From assembly GCA_033182465.1 (NCBI GenBank), contig CP137321.1:992001-1056000 (forward strand): a stretch of DNA of 64,000 nt. The letters are read 5' to 3'. The DNA comes from Sanghuangporus weigelae (lineage: Eukaryota > Basidiomycota > Agaricomycetes > Hymenochaetales > Hymenochaetaceae). The notes beneath the pieces are model-generated. The model worked only from the letters and a program-made list of their open reading frames with translations, searched no databases and was not told the DNA's origin. Positions 46,576 through 58,288 of this stretch are shown here, one piece after another. Numbering within the stretch: position 1 is the first letter of the stretch; every line of letters begins with the position of its first letter. A program made the translations under genes and the position numbers.

Positions 46576-47499
46576 TTAATGTACAAGATGTTGTGTTCCG
46601 AGCCGGAGTATCCGACTGGTAAATGACGGGCTGCTCCTACGTTTTGCCGTTTTCATATCTGGAAGAGAGTGCGTCGAGCGGACCATGTTGGCGGATAGCG
46701 GCTCGAGCTCGCCAAGACTCGACCTTCCCAATTCTGCTTGCCGTTTCACCTGTTTTTTCGAAGGAGACATGTGCAGAAATGACGATGCCTCCGGTTCCGG
46801 ACCCTTCGAGTGACTTTCGCGTCTACGGATCTGCGCGCCAGAGATTAAAGGAGAGAGAGGCGAGCGCAATTTCTCGTCCAGGCCCAGCCCGAGCTCCGGA
46901 ATACGTATCGCAGGTATTTTCTTCGAGAACATTGATGTCGAACGTCCTTCGCGTTTCGAAGGCAGAGGCGGCAAGGGTGGTACAGGTGGAGGAGTATCCG
47001 AGCGTGGAGTGAGAGGAGCACCTGAAGGAGAGCGAGTGCGCTTCCTCGCTAAGGAGCGAGAAGGCGGACTTGAAGGTGAGAGGGAAATATCGGACGCCAG
47101 GGTGCTCGAATCCGATTGACGATGCTTCCGTTTGTAGGAAGGAGAGGTGGGGGACGGGCCAAGAATGGTAGGGCGATAAACTTCAGCTGTCCGAGGTCGG
47201 CGATCAAGAGAGTCTTGGGACGAGCTCTGATCCCGAAAGTTTGCATGTTCTGAGAAACGACGACGCGATGGGCTACCAGCGACTAAGGCGTCCTTTATGG
47301 AGAAAACGAGAGACTCTGAGCTTGCCGCAGCGGAAGGCTTCATCCTGAGCTTTGGAGGTGGGACACGCTCCCGAGAGGAAGAGGAGGGGGTTAAACTCGG
47401 ACGACGGGCGTATACTGGGGGTGTCGGAAGGGGCTGAGGCATGAACTGCGGGGAAGGACAAGGAGGAGGGACAGGCGAATAGGACCTTGAGTAGTCCAT
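46576..47499 (-). CDS. Ser/Pro-rich protein, unknown function
   Basis: About 307 residues, one exon. The ATG at 47499 gives MDYSRSYSPVPPPCPSPQF; the open frame extends further upstream only through a GTG. The protein is dominated by Ser, Pro and Arg with runs such as PSPTSPSYKRKHRQSDSST and PLPPLPSKREGRSTSMF. The C-terminus has SFTSRILRLGTQHLVH. Many SP and RxxS sites would suit phosphorylation. No domain, signal peptide or membrane segment was seen. Probably a basidiomycete-specific nuclear or signalling protein, but function is unknown. Confidence 0.65.
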   Translation of the reverse strand: MDYSRSYSPVPPPCPSPQFMPQPLPTPPVYARRPSLTPSSSSRERVPPPKLRMKPSAAASSESLVFSIKDALVAGSPSRRRFSEHANFRDQSSSQDSLDRRPRTAEVYRPTILGPSPTSPSYKRKHRQSDSSTLASDISLSPSSPPSRSLARKRTRSPSGAPLTPRSDTPPPVPPLPPLPSKREGRSTSMFSKKIPAIRIPELGLGLDEKLRSPLSPLISGAQIRRRESHSKGPEPEASSFLHMSPSKKQVKRQAELGRSSLGELEPLSANMVRSTHSLPDMKTAKRRSSPSFTSRILRLGTQHLVH

Positions 47500-48571
47500 A
47501 GTAGTGAAGGAAGGGAAGGGAAGACCGGGAAGCACGGGGCGACTTAGGTATGGCGGAGGCTTGTTTATATTGGTCGGATCGGAATGTTCTGAGTGCGTAC
47601 CGAATGATTAGAGTGCAGATATGACGATTGGGCGAGGCTGTCTTTATTTGGGCAAGAGGAACGGCGAAGCAGAGAGAAGTACAGGTCATCTGCTTCCTAG
47701 ATAACGGCGGCTCTTCCGGCAATGCATCCAAGTGCGTCCCTGAATATACAAAAAATAGATCCGGTAAAACTTGCAGAAAAACCTTGAGAGCGGCAAATAC
47801 CATCCGTGAGAGATGATTGTGTGGTTGCCTGTGGAATTCATCCAGGTAGATCTAGGTCTAGGACACATAGACGCGTGTTATCGAGACAACCCGGAACGTG
47901 TACCGGATATTCAGCGTCCGTCTGACTGACTCAATGACTTGACTCGTGGAAGCGAAAGAAGAAAAGAGCCGCACCGCCGGACCACAAGACCCATTCCCAG
48001 ATTCAATTATGTAACTCAGCCTCTTCCACTTGTATGTGCTTAGCAAGAATTTCGTCATTCCCCGAGCGCGTCTGATGCTGTTTCTACGGAGTTGCTCAAC
48101 CAAGGAATTCATGCTCCCTGCTGAAACATTCTCCTCGGCCTCGGAATTCGGCACGAAGCTAGTTGTGCCACGTTACAAAGGGTTGACGTGCGCTCTCATG
48201 TCTTCAGCTTCTGTTCAAGTGGCTCAAATCGTCTGCATAGCTGCGCACTGCTGCTCCTCGTCATTCTGTTTCGTCTCGGGCTCAGGCTCTCAGTCTAGTC
48301 TCATTCAGAACATGTCTTCAACTGACAATAACATACAACTTGCCCTTCGGTCTTTCTATCGGCTGGCACTCCTCTCAGTCTGAGACACCGCTATCAAATT
48401 AAATATGCCTACCTCGCCGCCATTCTTCGCTTCTCATCATTCTCTTCATCATCTCCCGCAGGACGGCATCCCGATTATCACTAACAAAAAAAAACTTACT
48501 TTGTTCTGTTTATCGAGAACTTTCAGTCGTCTTTCTAGCGTTAGCGTAGCACAGCCGGTCTAGTGGTTGCA
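47500..48571. promoter_or_regulatory. Divergent 1.07-kb region, Ser/Pro gene and chitinase
   Basis: Must contain both promoters. The part nearest the chitinase ATG (48360-48560) is T/C-rich, as in a fungal leader. Open frames within are short and without motifs. No other feature found. Confidence 0.4.
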
Positions 48572-50567
48572 ATGACTTGTGCTTTCCGCACTCTTTTGGC
48601 TCTCATCAGTCTTTTGGCAGTTGCGCAGGCCGCGCCGCCTAGAATTGGCAAATTCAAGCATCATCATCATTCTGACGCTCGATGGGCAAAGAGGCAGCCG
48701 GCGGATCTTGTCGTTACGGAAACTCGTACCGAGATATTCTCCGGTACTATAGTCGAGACTATCACAGAGACCTTCACTGCTAGCGGTGCTTCCAGCACCG
48801 AGAGTCAGGCCCAGTCGACTTCGGCTTCGACGACTATTCCTGCTCCTCCTGTCCCTTCTGTAGTCCGTGATGTTCCCAATCAGGATTCAGAAGAACAAGG
48901 TGTCCTCTTCCTGCCTATGGATTCACTCTCGAATCCGGAAGCAAACACCTCGGAGTCTCCGACCGTCACAGACAACAGTGATGGCGCTTCTTATTCCTCT
49001 TCGGCCCCTTCTCAGACAGACTCAACTGACTCAGCGTCTGCCTACGCAGGTGGCGCCGGCCCCGCGTTCGCGGCGCATACACCTGTCGTGAGCGGACCCT
49101 TGCTCTCTGCGTACTACCCGGACTGGGCTGCTTCGAGTCTCGCGCCGGAAAACATTGACATGAGCCGGCTTGACTGGATTGATTTCGCATTCGGTGTGCT
49201 GAACCAGGACTTCAGCATCGGGTTTGATGACCCGGATTCTTCTCCGGGTATTTTGAACAGGCTTGTTTCGGCCGCCCATGCGAAGGGAACCAAAGTTAAG
49301 CTCAGTATCGGTGGTTGGGATGGTAGCAGGTTCGCTCTCATTTCTCAATCATATCTTGTAAGAGACGTCTAATTGCTTGTGAAGGTATTTCTCCGCAGCG
49401 TGTCAAAGCGCGGATTCCCGCAGAACGTTGGTCAACAACATCGTCAACGTCTACAACCAGTTCAAGCTCGATGGCATCGACATCGACTGGGAGTACCCCG
49501 GCCAGCAGGGAGAAGGCAATAACGGCGTGACTCCGCAGGACAGCTCCAACTTCCTCGCCATGCTCAAGTTGCTGCGCTCGGGGTTGCCGAGCGGAGCGCG
49601 CATTACTGCTGCAGTGCAGGACGTACCGTTTGCAGGCTCAGACGGGAATCCTATGAACGATGTCTCGGGCTTCGCTGCCGTCCTGGATTGGGTTAACGTC
49701 ATGAACTATGACGTATTCGGCTGTACGTCCATTTTCTCTTATTCTAACACAAGTTCAATAAACATTCATCCTTGCGCAGCCTCGAACAACCCAGGTCCAA
49801 ACGCCCCTCTGGACAACGGCTGCCACGACTCGTCACAGCCGCAGTACAACGCAAGGGCAGCCATAAGCGCTTGGACGAACGCCAAGTTCCCGGCGAACCG
49901 TCTGATGCTCGGCGTTCCTTTCTACGGGTACCTGAACCCTTCTGACGCGACGCACCTTCAGCACAAGAAGCGTTCTCTCGTCCGCCGTCAAGATTCAGGA
50001 AACGCGAGTGCGAGTACGACTGCCGCGCCCGTCGCGCCGCCTGCAGTGTCCGTCTTGCCCGTCACAGCCGTCCCTGTCCCTGTTCCAGTCCCGATCCAAG
50101 TCCCCGTCGGCTCGATCGTGGGTAACGTAACCGCCATCGTGTCCAACGCTACCTCCACCGCCGGTGGAACGAAAGCAGCAGCCCAGGGTCCTTCAGGCAC
50201 AGTCGTTCTCCTGAGCGGGGATGGGACCACCAACAGCGGGCAGATCCAATTCGCCTCCATCGTCTCGCAGCACGCACTCACGCCCGTCCGGAACGTCTCC
50301 TCCACCGGCGCCGTGTCCGACCAGACCAGTTTCGTCGCCGCGGGCGGGTTCACGCGCTTCTGGGACAGCTGCAGCAGCACGCCGTTCCTCTCGTCGCCCT
50401 ACTCCAACCAGGTCGTGACGTACGACGATACCGAGTCGCTTGGCCTCAAGGCCCAGTTTGCGCAGACGTCGCATGTCCTTGGTACAGCCGTGTGGGACCT
50501 CTCAGGCGACACACCCCAGTGGGACTTGTTGAACGCGCTCCGCCGCGGTCTCGGCAAACCGGTCTGA
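48572..50567 (+). CDS. Secreted GH18 chitinase-like enzyme
   Basis: Likely chitinase of glycoside hydrolase family 18, acting on fungal cell-wall or other chitin outside the cell. The ATG at 48572 (MTCAFRTLLALISLLAVAQA) starts a signal peptide cut near AQA-APP. A linker of about 150 Ser/Thr-rich residues follows, with a Kex2-type site (WAKR-Q). Barrel motifs: LLSAYYPDW, KVKLSIGGWDGS, then the catalytic DGIDIDWEYPG with D-x-D-x-E complete, and WVNVMNYDVFG. The barrel is interrupted after MLGVPFYGYLNPSD by about 110 low-complexity residues (KKR-S, VRR-Q, PVPVPVPIQVPV) before FTRFWDSCSS. It ends AVWDLSGDTPQWDLLNALRR. Two introns, near 49360-49398 and 49722-49780; in the second the open frame would read through 20 residues. 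Confidence 0.88.
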
Positions 50568-51148
50568 GCTTGGTTGGTTCGAGTTCGAGTTCGCTTGACT
50601 ACTCGGAATTTGTATATGAATTTGTAATTCATGTTTCTCAATCAATCTGTCTTTATTGTTCGTATTGGGTCCTCTTTCCTTTTGTTGCGATGAACGTGCT
50701 TCGCAGCTCGGGTCGAGAAACGAGTTTCCAACACCGCAGCCAAGGGAAGTAAGGGATACTTTTGCAGATCACGCAAATCTCGAAGCATCCTTTCTGAGTT
50801 GTGACATCATCCCGACCTGCCCGATCGTAAACGATAGGGCAGGACAGGCAAGTAGAATTCTGCAGTCAAAATGTACAGCGTAATGAACAGGAATGACAGT
50901 CTAACCGCTACAATCATAAATATACACAGTACCAATACGAGAGCAGAGAAGAATGACAAAAAAAAAAATCTGCGGATCAAAAAGTACATCTGTCACTTGC
51001 GTTGTCAGATTATAATGCAAATGCCCGGCCGGAAAATGGACCGATGTAGTGATAGCGTCCTCAGGGAAAACATCCTAATGCATGTATGTCGGAGTATCAG
51101 AGGTATAGAAGGGCAGGCTAAAGGTTAGGGAGGAACTAGGACGTCCGT
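50568..51148. other. Intergenic, convergent 3' ends
   Basis: 581 bp between the chitinase stop and the stop of the minus-strand kinase. Should carry only 3' UTRs. Nothing else seen; small frames have no motif. Confidence 0.45.
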
Positions 51149-53577
51149 TCACCCGACTTGCATGGGGCTACCCGGAGCCTCGTACATTTCATATTTCCCT
51201 GTGAGACCCTGCTGGGCAAGCGGGCTGTGGATTCCTGGCGTCCGTCCTTTCCGATGCCTTCGCCCCAGAAGTGTCGCATTATCGATGTCAAGCTGGAATA
51301 TCTTAGTGGCGTTATCACGCCCGTTTCGCGGAGCATCACGCATGCCCGCTCGGCCCTCATTCAAAGTGTCTCGTCCCTGGGAACGGCGCTTGGATGCGTC
51401 TGCTTGACTTTCTTGTCCTTGCTCTCCATCTTCTTCAGCTTCATTGAGATCATGCAAGTAGCCTCGCATTCCCGCGCCACCTGGGCCACGATACGCTCGT
51501 CTAGCCTCTTCTTCTTCTCGTGCACGATGTACCGCATAGGTGACGTCAAACGCCTCTTTGAGGGTAGCCAAACCCGGTGACCTGGCGTCTCGACCGCCTC
51601 TCAAGGAGTGTAATAGAGGCGAATCGATGGCCCGGGCGACCGGCGCGGTCAGTGGAGTTGGCAGAGGTGGTGGAGCAGGCTTTTCCTTACACCACGGATG
51701 CGCAAGGAACTCGTCAATTGTGTATCGCTGATTTGGATCAACGCACAGGAGATGGGAGATCAGGTCCTTGGCTGATAGAGGGGGAAAATTATATAAGATC
51801 GGCTTAGAATGCGCAGTGCTGAATGCTACTCACAGGAGGCACTGATGTCGTCCCACCAAGGACTCAAGAAGGTATAGTACCCTCTTGCAACCTTCTCCGT
51901 AAGAACATTTATGCTCTCATCATAGAAGGGGGGGAAACCACAAAGTAGCGTGTAGAGAACACATCCAAGCGCCCACATGTCCACACTTTTAGAATAGCGT
52001 TCATCTTTCACGATCTCAGGTGCGGTGTAACCGACGGTGCCACATGGCGTCATCGTTTGCTGATCCCAGACGACCTTACTGAGCCCGAAATCGGCAATCT
52101 TTACTCGACCAATTCCGCCACCACCTACTCCCAGAATGAATTCACCTTCATCCTCCTTCTCTTCATCATAAGGCCGTTGTATTGGATTATTTGATGGGAT
52201 TATTGGAATGCGCTCGAAAAGTAGATTTTCAGGTTTAATATCACTGAAAAAATGGTCGCATTAGCTGAGTTGAGGAAGGTTCCCAAAACAAGATAAAAAA
52301 TAATAACCGATGCACAACGCCTCGTTCTTCGTGTAAATATCGAATAGCATTTGCTACCTGGAGGATAACGTGTCTCGAAAGATTCTCGCTGAAGTAGGTG
52401 AGCTTCACGATTTGGTGGAACAGCTCGCCACCATCCATGACTAAAGCGAAAGAATCAGCACCGCATTCGCTCCAGCAATTCGTCATGACGTACGCTCCAA
52501 CACCAGGAAATAATGCTCGTCGGATTCGAAGAACGCGAGTAATTGCACTATTCCCGGATGGTTGGTTCCACGCATAATTTGTACCTCTATGAAAACTGTC
52601 AGTTCTCTGACCTGTTACATGTATGAATGAATGAAAGTACCTTTCAAAATGTTCGCGCGCTGTAGCCAGTACCGAATGTCAGCAATCGCAAACAAATCAA
52701 ATCACAGCAGAGGCGAGGTTAAAAAATAAAGCAAACTCCAAGAAACCGAATAGAAACCGAAATAAAGGAGAAGGACAGTACCTCAGTAACACGGGGACGC
52801 TTTTTGAACTGCGGGTTGAGATGCTTGTTCCCATCCTGAGTACATCAAAGCATACCACCGCAGTTACGATGAGGTAAGGGAAGAGACAAGGAGGGAGCAT
52901 GGAGTCAGCAGGTGTGGAGTGTAAGAAGAGGTGGGTTGAAAACAGATTCTAACCTGAGAAGCATTTAGTTCAAATTTGCGGACGACCTTGACTGAGCGTG
53001 CGTCGATAAACTTAATTAGCGGAATCGTGCTAAGAATCTTGCAAGGTCACGTACCTGCTACTCTGTCGCCGGTAGTCAGGTCCATGGCCTTGTACACGTT
53101 AGAGAAAGCGCCACTTTGAGAGCAGATGAGTAGTTGCCACTGAAGACAGCGATGACGCGATGAGACGTACTCTCCCATCTTCTCCAATAGTTTGAATTTC
53201 TCGAGACCCTTGTACGTGGGCATCTTGCTCTTCTCCAGGTTCTCCTCCTGCACGATGAGTTCCGCTTCGCGCCGATAATTTGGCGAGACCATTGGTTGCT
53301 CCTTCACAGCGACGCTCTGCTGTTGTTGGTTAACGTGCAGATTCTGGTCCTGTTTGGGTGCAGCGCGTTGATCCTTTTCGTGAACGCGGGTCGCCTGCGA
53401 GCCTGACGCGGCTTTCTCACGTGTCTGGATGTCTTGAGTCCTCTGATGCTCATGGTGTTGCTTTCCATGTCGGATGAAGTCTGGGTAATTATATTATAAA
53501 ATGTCAGTGAGTGGCAGGTGGCACGGTCGGATGTACTAACTCTTGAAAGCGTCTATGACGATAGCGCCGGTAGGCAT
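51149..53577 (-). CDS. Rck2/Srk1-type MAPK-activated protein kinase
   Basis: CAMK-group kinase acting downstream of stress MAPK (Hog1/Sty1). The start MPTGAIVIDAFK at 53577 splices to FIRHGKQHHEHQRTQD. Catalytic features: KLLEKMG and GAFSNVYKAMDLTTGDRVA (glycine loop split by a short intron), LVMDGGELFHQIVKLTYF, VANAIRYLHEERGVVHRDIK joined over a 64-nt intron (52243-52306), KIADFGLSKVVWDQQT, PCGTVGYTAPEIV and ALGCVLYTLLCGFPPFYDES. The C-terminal tail carries DNATKIFQLDIDNATLLGRR, a pattern found in Rck2/Srk1 where the tail contacts the MAPK. About eight introns. The tail motif and the PCGTVGYTAPE activation loop separate it from CaMKI. Confidence 0.85.
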
Positions 53578-53780
53578 TGTTGGAAAGAGGGTGTATGCGC
53601 CTGGAGGACGCGTCGGGCTGCCGGATGGAGGAGTATAAGTAAGAAGATCGATGGACGGGTGCAAACTTGGAGTATGACGCCACTCAGCGTGACGCCCCAT
53701 AACGGAACGGCGTCATCGCGTCGACGTCACCGTATTCTTCTCACAATTATATATATTATATTATATTATATTATTATCTA
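53578..53780. promoter_or_regulatory. Kinase promoter with AT-repeat tract
   Basis: The 203 bp before the Rck2-like start, directly next to the stop of the NIPA gene. Contains an atatt/tatta tract at about 53747-53778 and an ACGCGT near 53613. Confidence 0.35.
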
Positions 53781-55814
53781 CTACTCTCGTCCACTCTCCG
53801 AAAGCGTTCGTATCAGCAATGCTTGTTGTGCAGGCGAAAGCGTTATAGAACTCGTCTTCGCTCGCAAAAGCGGCGCAGGTCTCGGTGGCGACATCGTCTC
53901 TGGTACCACCAACTGCGCTCGTCTCCTCCTCTCAGCCTGGTCAATCACCTCCGCCCGCGCGTTCCCTTTACCATGCTCCGCACCGTTGCTACTCCACGTC
54001 AGCATAAACACGCCTGCGAACGTAGCCCCACACCCATACAAGAAAGTCACCATCTGGTGCAGCGTTGCACTTCGGAAATCTCCATATAAAACTGCAGAAC
54101 CAACAATTGCGGAGATGTTGAAAAATACAAATTGTGCAGGGATGACGACCTTGGAGTCAAATTTCATTAACGCCCGATTCAGGTACCTTATCTGCCCAAT
54201 CCCGGTCCCAATAAGTACCTGTAATGTAGTAAAGATCAACCGAGGCGAAAAGATCATCAGTGGCATATACTCACTGCCAACACGGGATATGTTATCCACT
54301 CTTTGAAGAGTGCTACCCACTCTCTTGCAAGCAGAGAGCTGAAGGCTTTCGTCGAGAGCACCGTGAATCCCCCAAACAACGCGCATGCACCGACATCTAC
54401 CCAGACATGCTGTTGGCCAAGCCGTTGGGAGCTCAGGCTGACAAGGAAAGCCGCGCCACCCGCATATATGGCCGCTAGTACCATGAAGGGTCTTTGCGTA
54501 ATTGCATGAATCAAGGCATCTGGGTCCAGTCGTCTGTCTGAAGAACTGGCAGATAGAACAACCGTGATCGCTCCGAGTATGGCGAGCAAAATGCCCAGTA
54601 GATCACGCTAAGACACGATCTATTAGTTTGCGACCAAAATAAATTGGAGAAGAGGCTCATCTCACCTTACGAAACCGTTCCTTCAACATGAGTGGTGCAA
54701 AGAAGCAGTTTGCAATCAAAGCAAACTAAATAATCTTTAGATGTTGTATTCAATAACGAAACTTCGGCGCCTCACAGTACCGAGTGGTGCTACCACAGAT
54801 GCAGGAGCAAATCCATATGAAATGAAGTTTCCCATTTCTCCTATGGCCATGAGAATCAGTCCAAGCCACCTATCTATGAATTAGCATTTATTCCATATTT
54901 TCAAAAATTCTGACGAACCATAATTTGGATTTGAGGTAATCAGCCTCGTTCTCCTCATGTATTTTAGGCTCCGCGAATTTTACTCTCTGTTGTCGAGCGG
55001 GGGTAGAGTATCCGCTGTCTTCACCGTTGACTCGGATGTCTACAGGGATGGCTGTTGCCTCGATGTCCATATCATTGACTTTCTTTGCACGCGACGAGAC
55101 CAGACGCGTCAGGAGGTGCGGCGCGCTGCGCGTCCGCGCATTCCGCTCGCGCCACGAGCCTCGGCCCGCCTCAGACGAGCTCCCGCGACTTCTATTCCCA
55201 ATCTCAATCGCGGTCCCATACCCACCGCGCACAGAGCCTTTCGGAATAACAGCGCGATCCGAAACAAGTAGAAGCGGTTGAGTCTCGACTAGAAGGGAAT
55301 GTGCCGTATCACGAAACGAGGGACCTCGAGGTGCAGGCGAGGGTGATTCTCTTCCGGATGAGGAATTGGGGAATGGGATTGCGCCCTCATAGTCGCTCTC
55401 GGCATCACTATTTGGGCTGTGGTGTTGCGATGATTCGCCCACTCGCGTCCGCTCATCATCGTCTTCATCGTCCGCGTCCGTGTCGTGCATATCTACGTTT
55501 CTTCTTGAACTGGTATATGTTGGTTCCGTTCCATTGCCATTCTCAAATTTGTTGTTCCGTCCTGTGAATCCGCGTGATTGTCCTTGGCCTCTCCTGTCAT
55601 CTTCTGAAGTGTGTCCTGAGCGCCGCTCGCGTTCAAGTCTTTTATGAGCGAGTTTCTGGCAGTTGAGAGCGAGTGAGATGAGAACGTTTCCTGAGATTGC
55701 GACGATAATTCCAATGAAGGACGCTATGCTGTCTGATTCTCCATCGTCATCGGAGCCTGCTATTCGCATAAGATCACGAAGAGAGCGAGTCCAGTCTTCA
55801 TGGATGATAGGCAT
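53781..55814 (-). CDS. NIPA-type magnesium transporter (DMT fold)
   Basis: Multi-pass membrane protein of the NIPA family, reported to carry Mg2+ in animals; the ion here is inferred. The start MPIIHEDWTRSLRDLMRIAG. TM1 is SFIGIIVAISGNVLISLALN with CQKLAHKRL after it. Instead of the usual short loop, about 230 hydrophilic residues follow, with acidic and Ser-rich runs (DTDADDEDDDERTR). Then the remaining helices: WLGLILMAIGEMGNFISYGF, APASVVAPLGT, FALIANCFFAPLML, ILLAILGAITVVLSAS, FMVLAAIYAGGAAFLV, VGACALFGGFTVLSTKAFSS, GTGIGQIRYLNRAL, VIPAQFVFFNISAIVGSAVL. The C-terminal tail is about 80 polar residues. Three to four introns. Confidence 0.85.
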
Positions 55815-56247
55815 GATCGAGTCGTGAAGAGGTGTGCAGCAATGCGAGGTCAGAATGAGTATGCGCCCATGGGTAACGTAAGAGAGTGTTATGCAAAGCA
55901 GTGACGCTTTGCAGGAACTGAACTGTGCGGATCTGACTAGCCGAGCTTACATCATTCCCGTCCCGAGACGCGTCCCAAACGAAGCAGACGTGTCAGAATT
56001 TCAAGCAAAGCAAAGCAACACCTCGCGCTTTACATGCGGCCTGTAGCCATTTCATTCGACCTTGACCTTCCGTGCATCTATCTGTGGCCTTTGTTCTCTA
56101 ATTAGGCGCTCATCAACTTTCTTACTCTGTTATCTCCGTTCCGTAAAGCCTGTCACTTGCAAATCCGACTTGGATACCCGATATTGAGACTCGTCACCTC
56201 GCTTCACCTTCTCTCTTCTCCATCTCGTTCCAATTTCGTCGGAAGAG
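55815..56247. promoter_or_regulatory. Divergent promoter NIPA/SEC12
   Basis: 433 bp between divergent starts. Contains a perfect 8-bp stem with 6-nt loop (tgcaaagc...gctttgca, 55892-55913) and a 23-bp motif at 55930-55952 that is close to motifs at 33684 and 36134. Function is unknown. Confidence 0.4.
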
Positions 56248-58159
56248 ATGCGGACACACCATACGCAGCACAGTCTTCCTGCCTTTCCTGTCTACTCAGC
56301 CGCGTTCGTGGCTGACAACAAGCTCGTCCTCGGTGGCGGTGGCGGTTCTGGACGGAGTGGGATAAAGAACAAGCTGGTGCGTTCACTGGGTTTCGTCTGC
56401 ACGAGAACTGACGTGTCTTTGCGATCCATAAAGAGATTGTACAGCATACCGAAAGATGAGACGCTGGAATTACTATCTGAGCTGGAGTTGGAGAAGGATG
56501 AGGACGCGCCGATGAGCATGGTGGCAGATGCAGAGGTATGGGTTCCCTTAGACTCTAATACACCGCGGAAACCCATCCCTATTCGCAGGTGTCGCGTATC
56601 ATTTGTGGAATCAACAGCGCAACTGAAGAACTGGATAAAGGCATGAACCAAAACTGCAGGTTGTTCAGCGTTGAGAAAGACAAGTAAGTGTTTTTTGTAT
56701 CTGCTTCTTTCGCCTCTGCATTGCTCAACATTCTCGTTAGGCTCAGTCTCGTTGGTGTCGCCAGCACGCTGAAAGTTACGAGAGATAACATGGAAGAATG
56801 TCAGGTACTCGTATCTTATTTCCTATACAGAACTATTCTCTGATAGAAGCAACAGAAAGTTACTGCTCTTTCTCCTGGACGCACCCTTGTGGCTGCTGCA
56901 GGGACAAAAGATGTGGGCAACTTGGCCTTTGTCTTCTTTTTACCTTTTCATCTCATTCTCGTCCAGTTGGCTGTCCTATCCTATCCATCACTGGCACCAG
57001 CAGCAAAACTTCTACAAACAGACCACGAGATTTACGACGTATCGTTTTCTTTTACATCAGTCAGATCTCTTCCTTCTCAAATAGTGCTGCGTAACTCACA
57101 AGTCATTAGATACTAGTAGCCACAACGGACAAGCTACTGGTCTATGCTTTACCAGCCGCCAGCGCACCTGCTGTTTCACCTCCTGGTCCGAAGACCAGGA
57201 ATAAGCAGAAACAGAAGCGAAAGGCGAAAGAGGATAGTAAGGTGACCGCAAAGGAGTTGGAGCTACTAAATAGCGTTGAGAGACCGGCTTTACCTGGCTT
57301 GGATGGCGTCGCGACTGTCTTTCGTGCTGCACGGTAAGTCCTTTTATTCTTGCTCGCCAGAGCGACCCGACATCCAATCTTCCCGCTGACTGCAATAGAT
57401 ATCACCCATCAGCAAACGGCGTGGCCTTCACAGTATTAAATACGACTTCGGGTCCGCGTACAAGAGGATCAAAAACAAAACCGAAGCAGGGCTATGTGTG
57501 TCGCTGGAGCACAGATTCCTGGAAAGTTGTCAAGTCAAGGAAGATTGGCGAGAAGGGAATCACTTGCTTTGACGTCAGGTAAGGAATTTTCCTGTCATCC
57601 GAATTCTCATATAATGGAATAATTCATGTTGTAGTGCGAACGGCCGATTTCTTGCATATGGGTCGGCAGATCATACGATCGGAATTCTGGACGCTACAAC
57701 TCTGGCGGTAAGTCTGAAAGATCGACTACTGAGGGACCGCGCAGCCGCACGCATATGTCATTCCACTGTTGCTAAGAACTGCAAGGGGATGCTATACGCG
57801 TGCGGCCGCGCGGGCCCTCGGGAGTTGATATTGGACTAAAGAACTTGTTATTCGTCACTAGCCTCTTCTATCAGTGCTAAAAGCACACGATTTCCCGCCG
57901 ACCGTGCTGCGTTTTAATCCCACTTCTAAGCTTCTTGTTTCTGGGAGTGCGGATAACTCGATACGGGCGGTTACGATACCTGATGGCTTGGCTGGTACAA
58001 GTGCGTCAATCTCTTTCAATCTTCTGCTTTAGAATACTGAAGTCTGACTTTTTAATGGCAGCGTGGACCGTACCGCAAGTCGTTTTCATCACTCTTCTAG
58101 TCCTCTTACTATCTATTCTTATTTCCTATGCTGTTTCCTCCGGGTTGATCAAGTTTTAA
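56248..58159 (+). CDS. SEC12: Sec12/PREB guanine-nucleotide exchange factor for Sar1
   Basis: ER membrane WD40 protein that loads Sar1 with GTP to start COPII coat assembly. The start MRTHHTQHSLPAFPVYSAAF begins the propeller. The loop LGGGGGSGRSGIKNKL is the family's K-loop, which contacts Sar1. Later blades: CRLFSVEKDKLSLVGVAS, GVATVFRAARYHPSANGVAF, YVCRWSTDSWKVVKSRKIGE, KGITCFDVSANGRFLAYGSA, DHTIGILDATTLA, FNPTSKLLVSGSADNSIRAV. The single TM segment is QVVFITLLVLLLSILISYAV with a very short lumenal end SSGLIKF. Splicing at 57710-57880 is unclear: the frame needs a middle exon (a candidate is about 57743-57797) before LKAHDFPPTVLRF. Eight or so introns. Confidence 0.88.
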
Positions 58160-58288
58160 GCACTTTGAGCTCTCTATCACGATGCTACCTCTGGTTCTAT
58201 ACAGACTATGTTATAATAATACATACTATTACATGTAGGGAGAGAGAGAATTGCGAAAAGGTCCTATAATGAATATGAGAAAAGAGAG

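Noticed and set aside
53747-53778. AT-rich tract as a possible replication origin
   Set aside because: It is a simple tandem repeat in a short promoter; AT content alone does not identify an origin.
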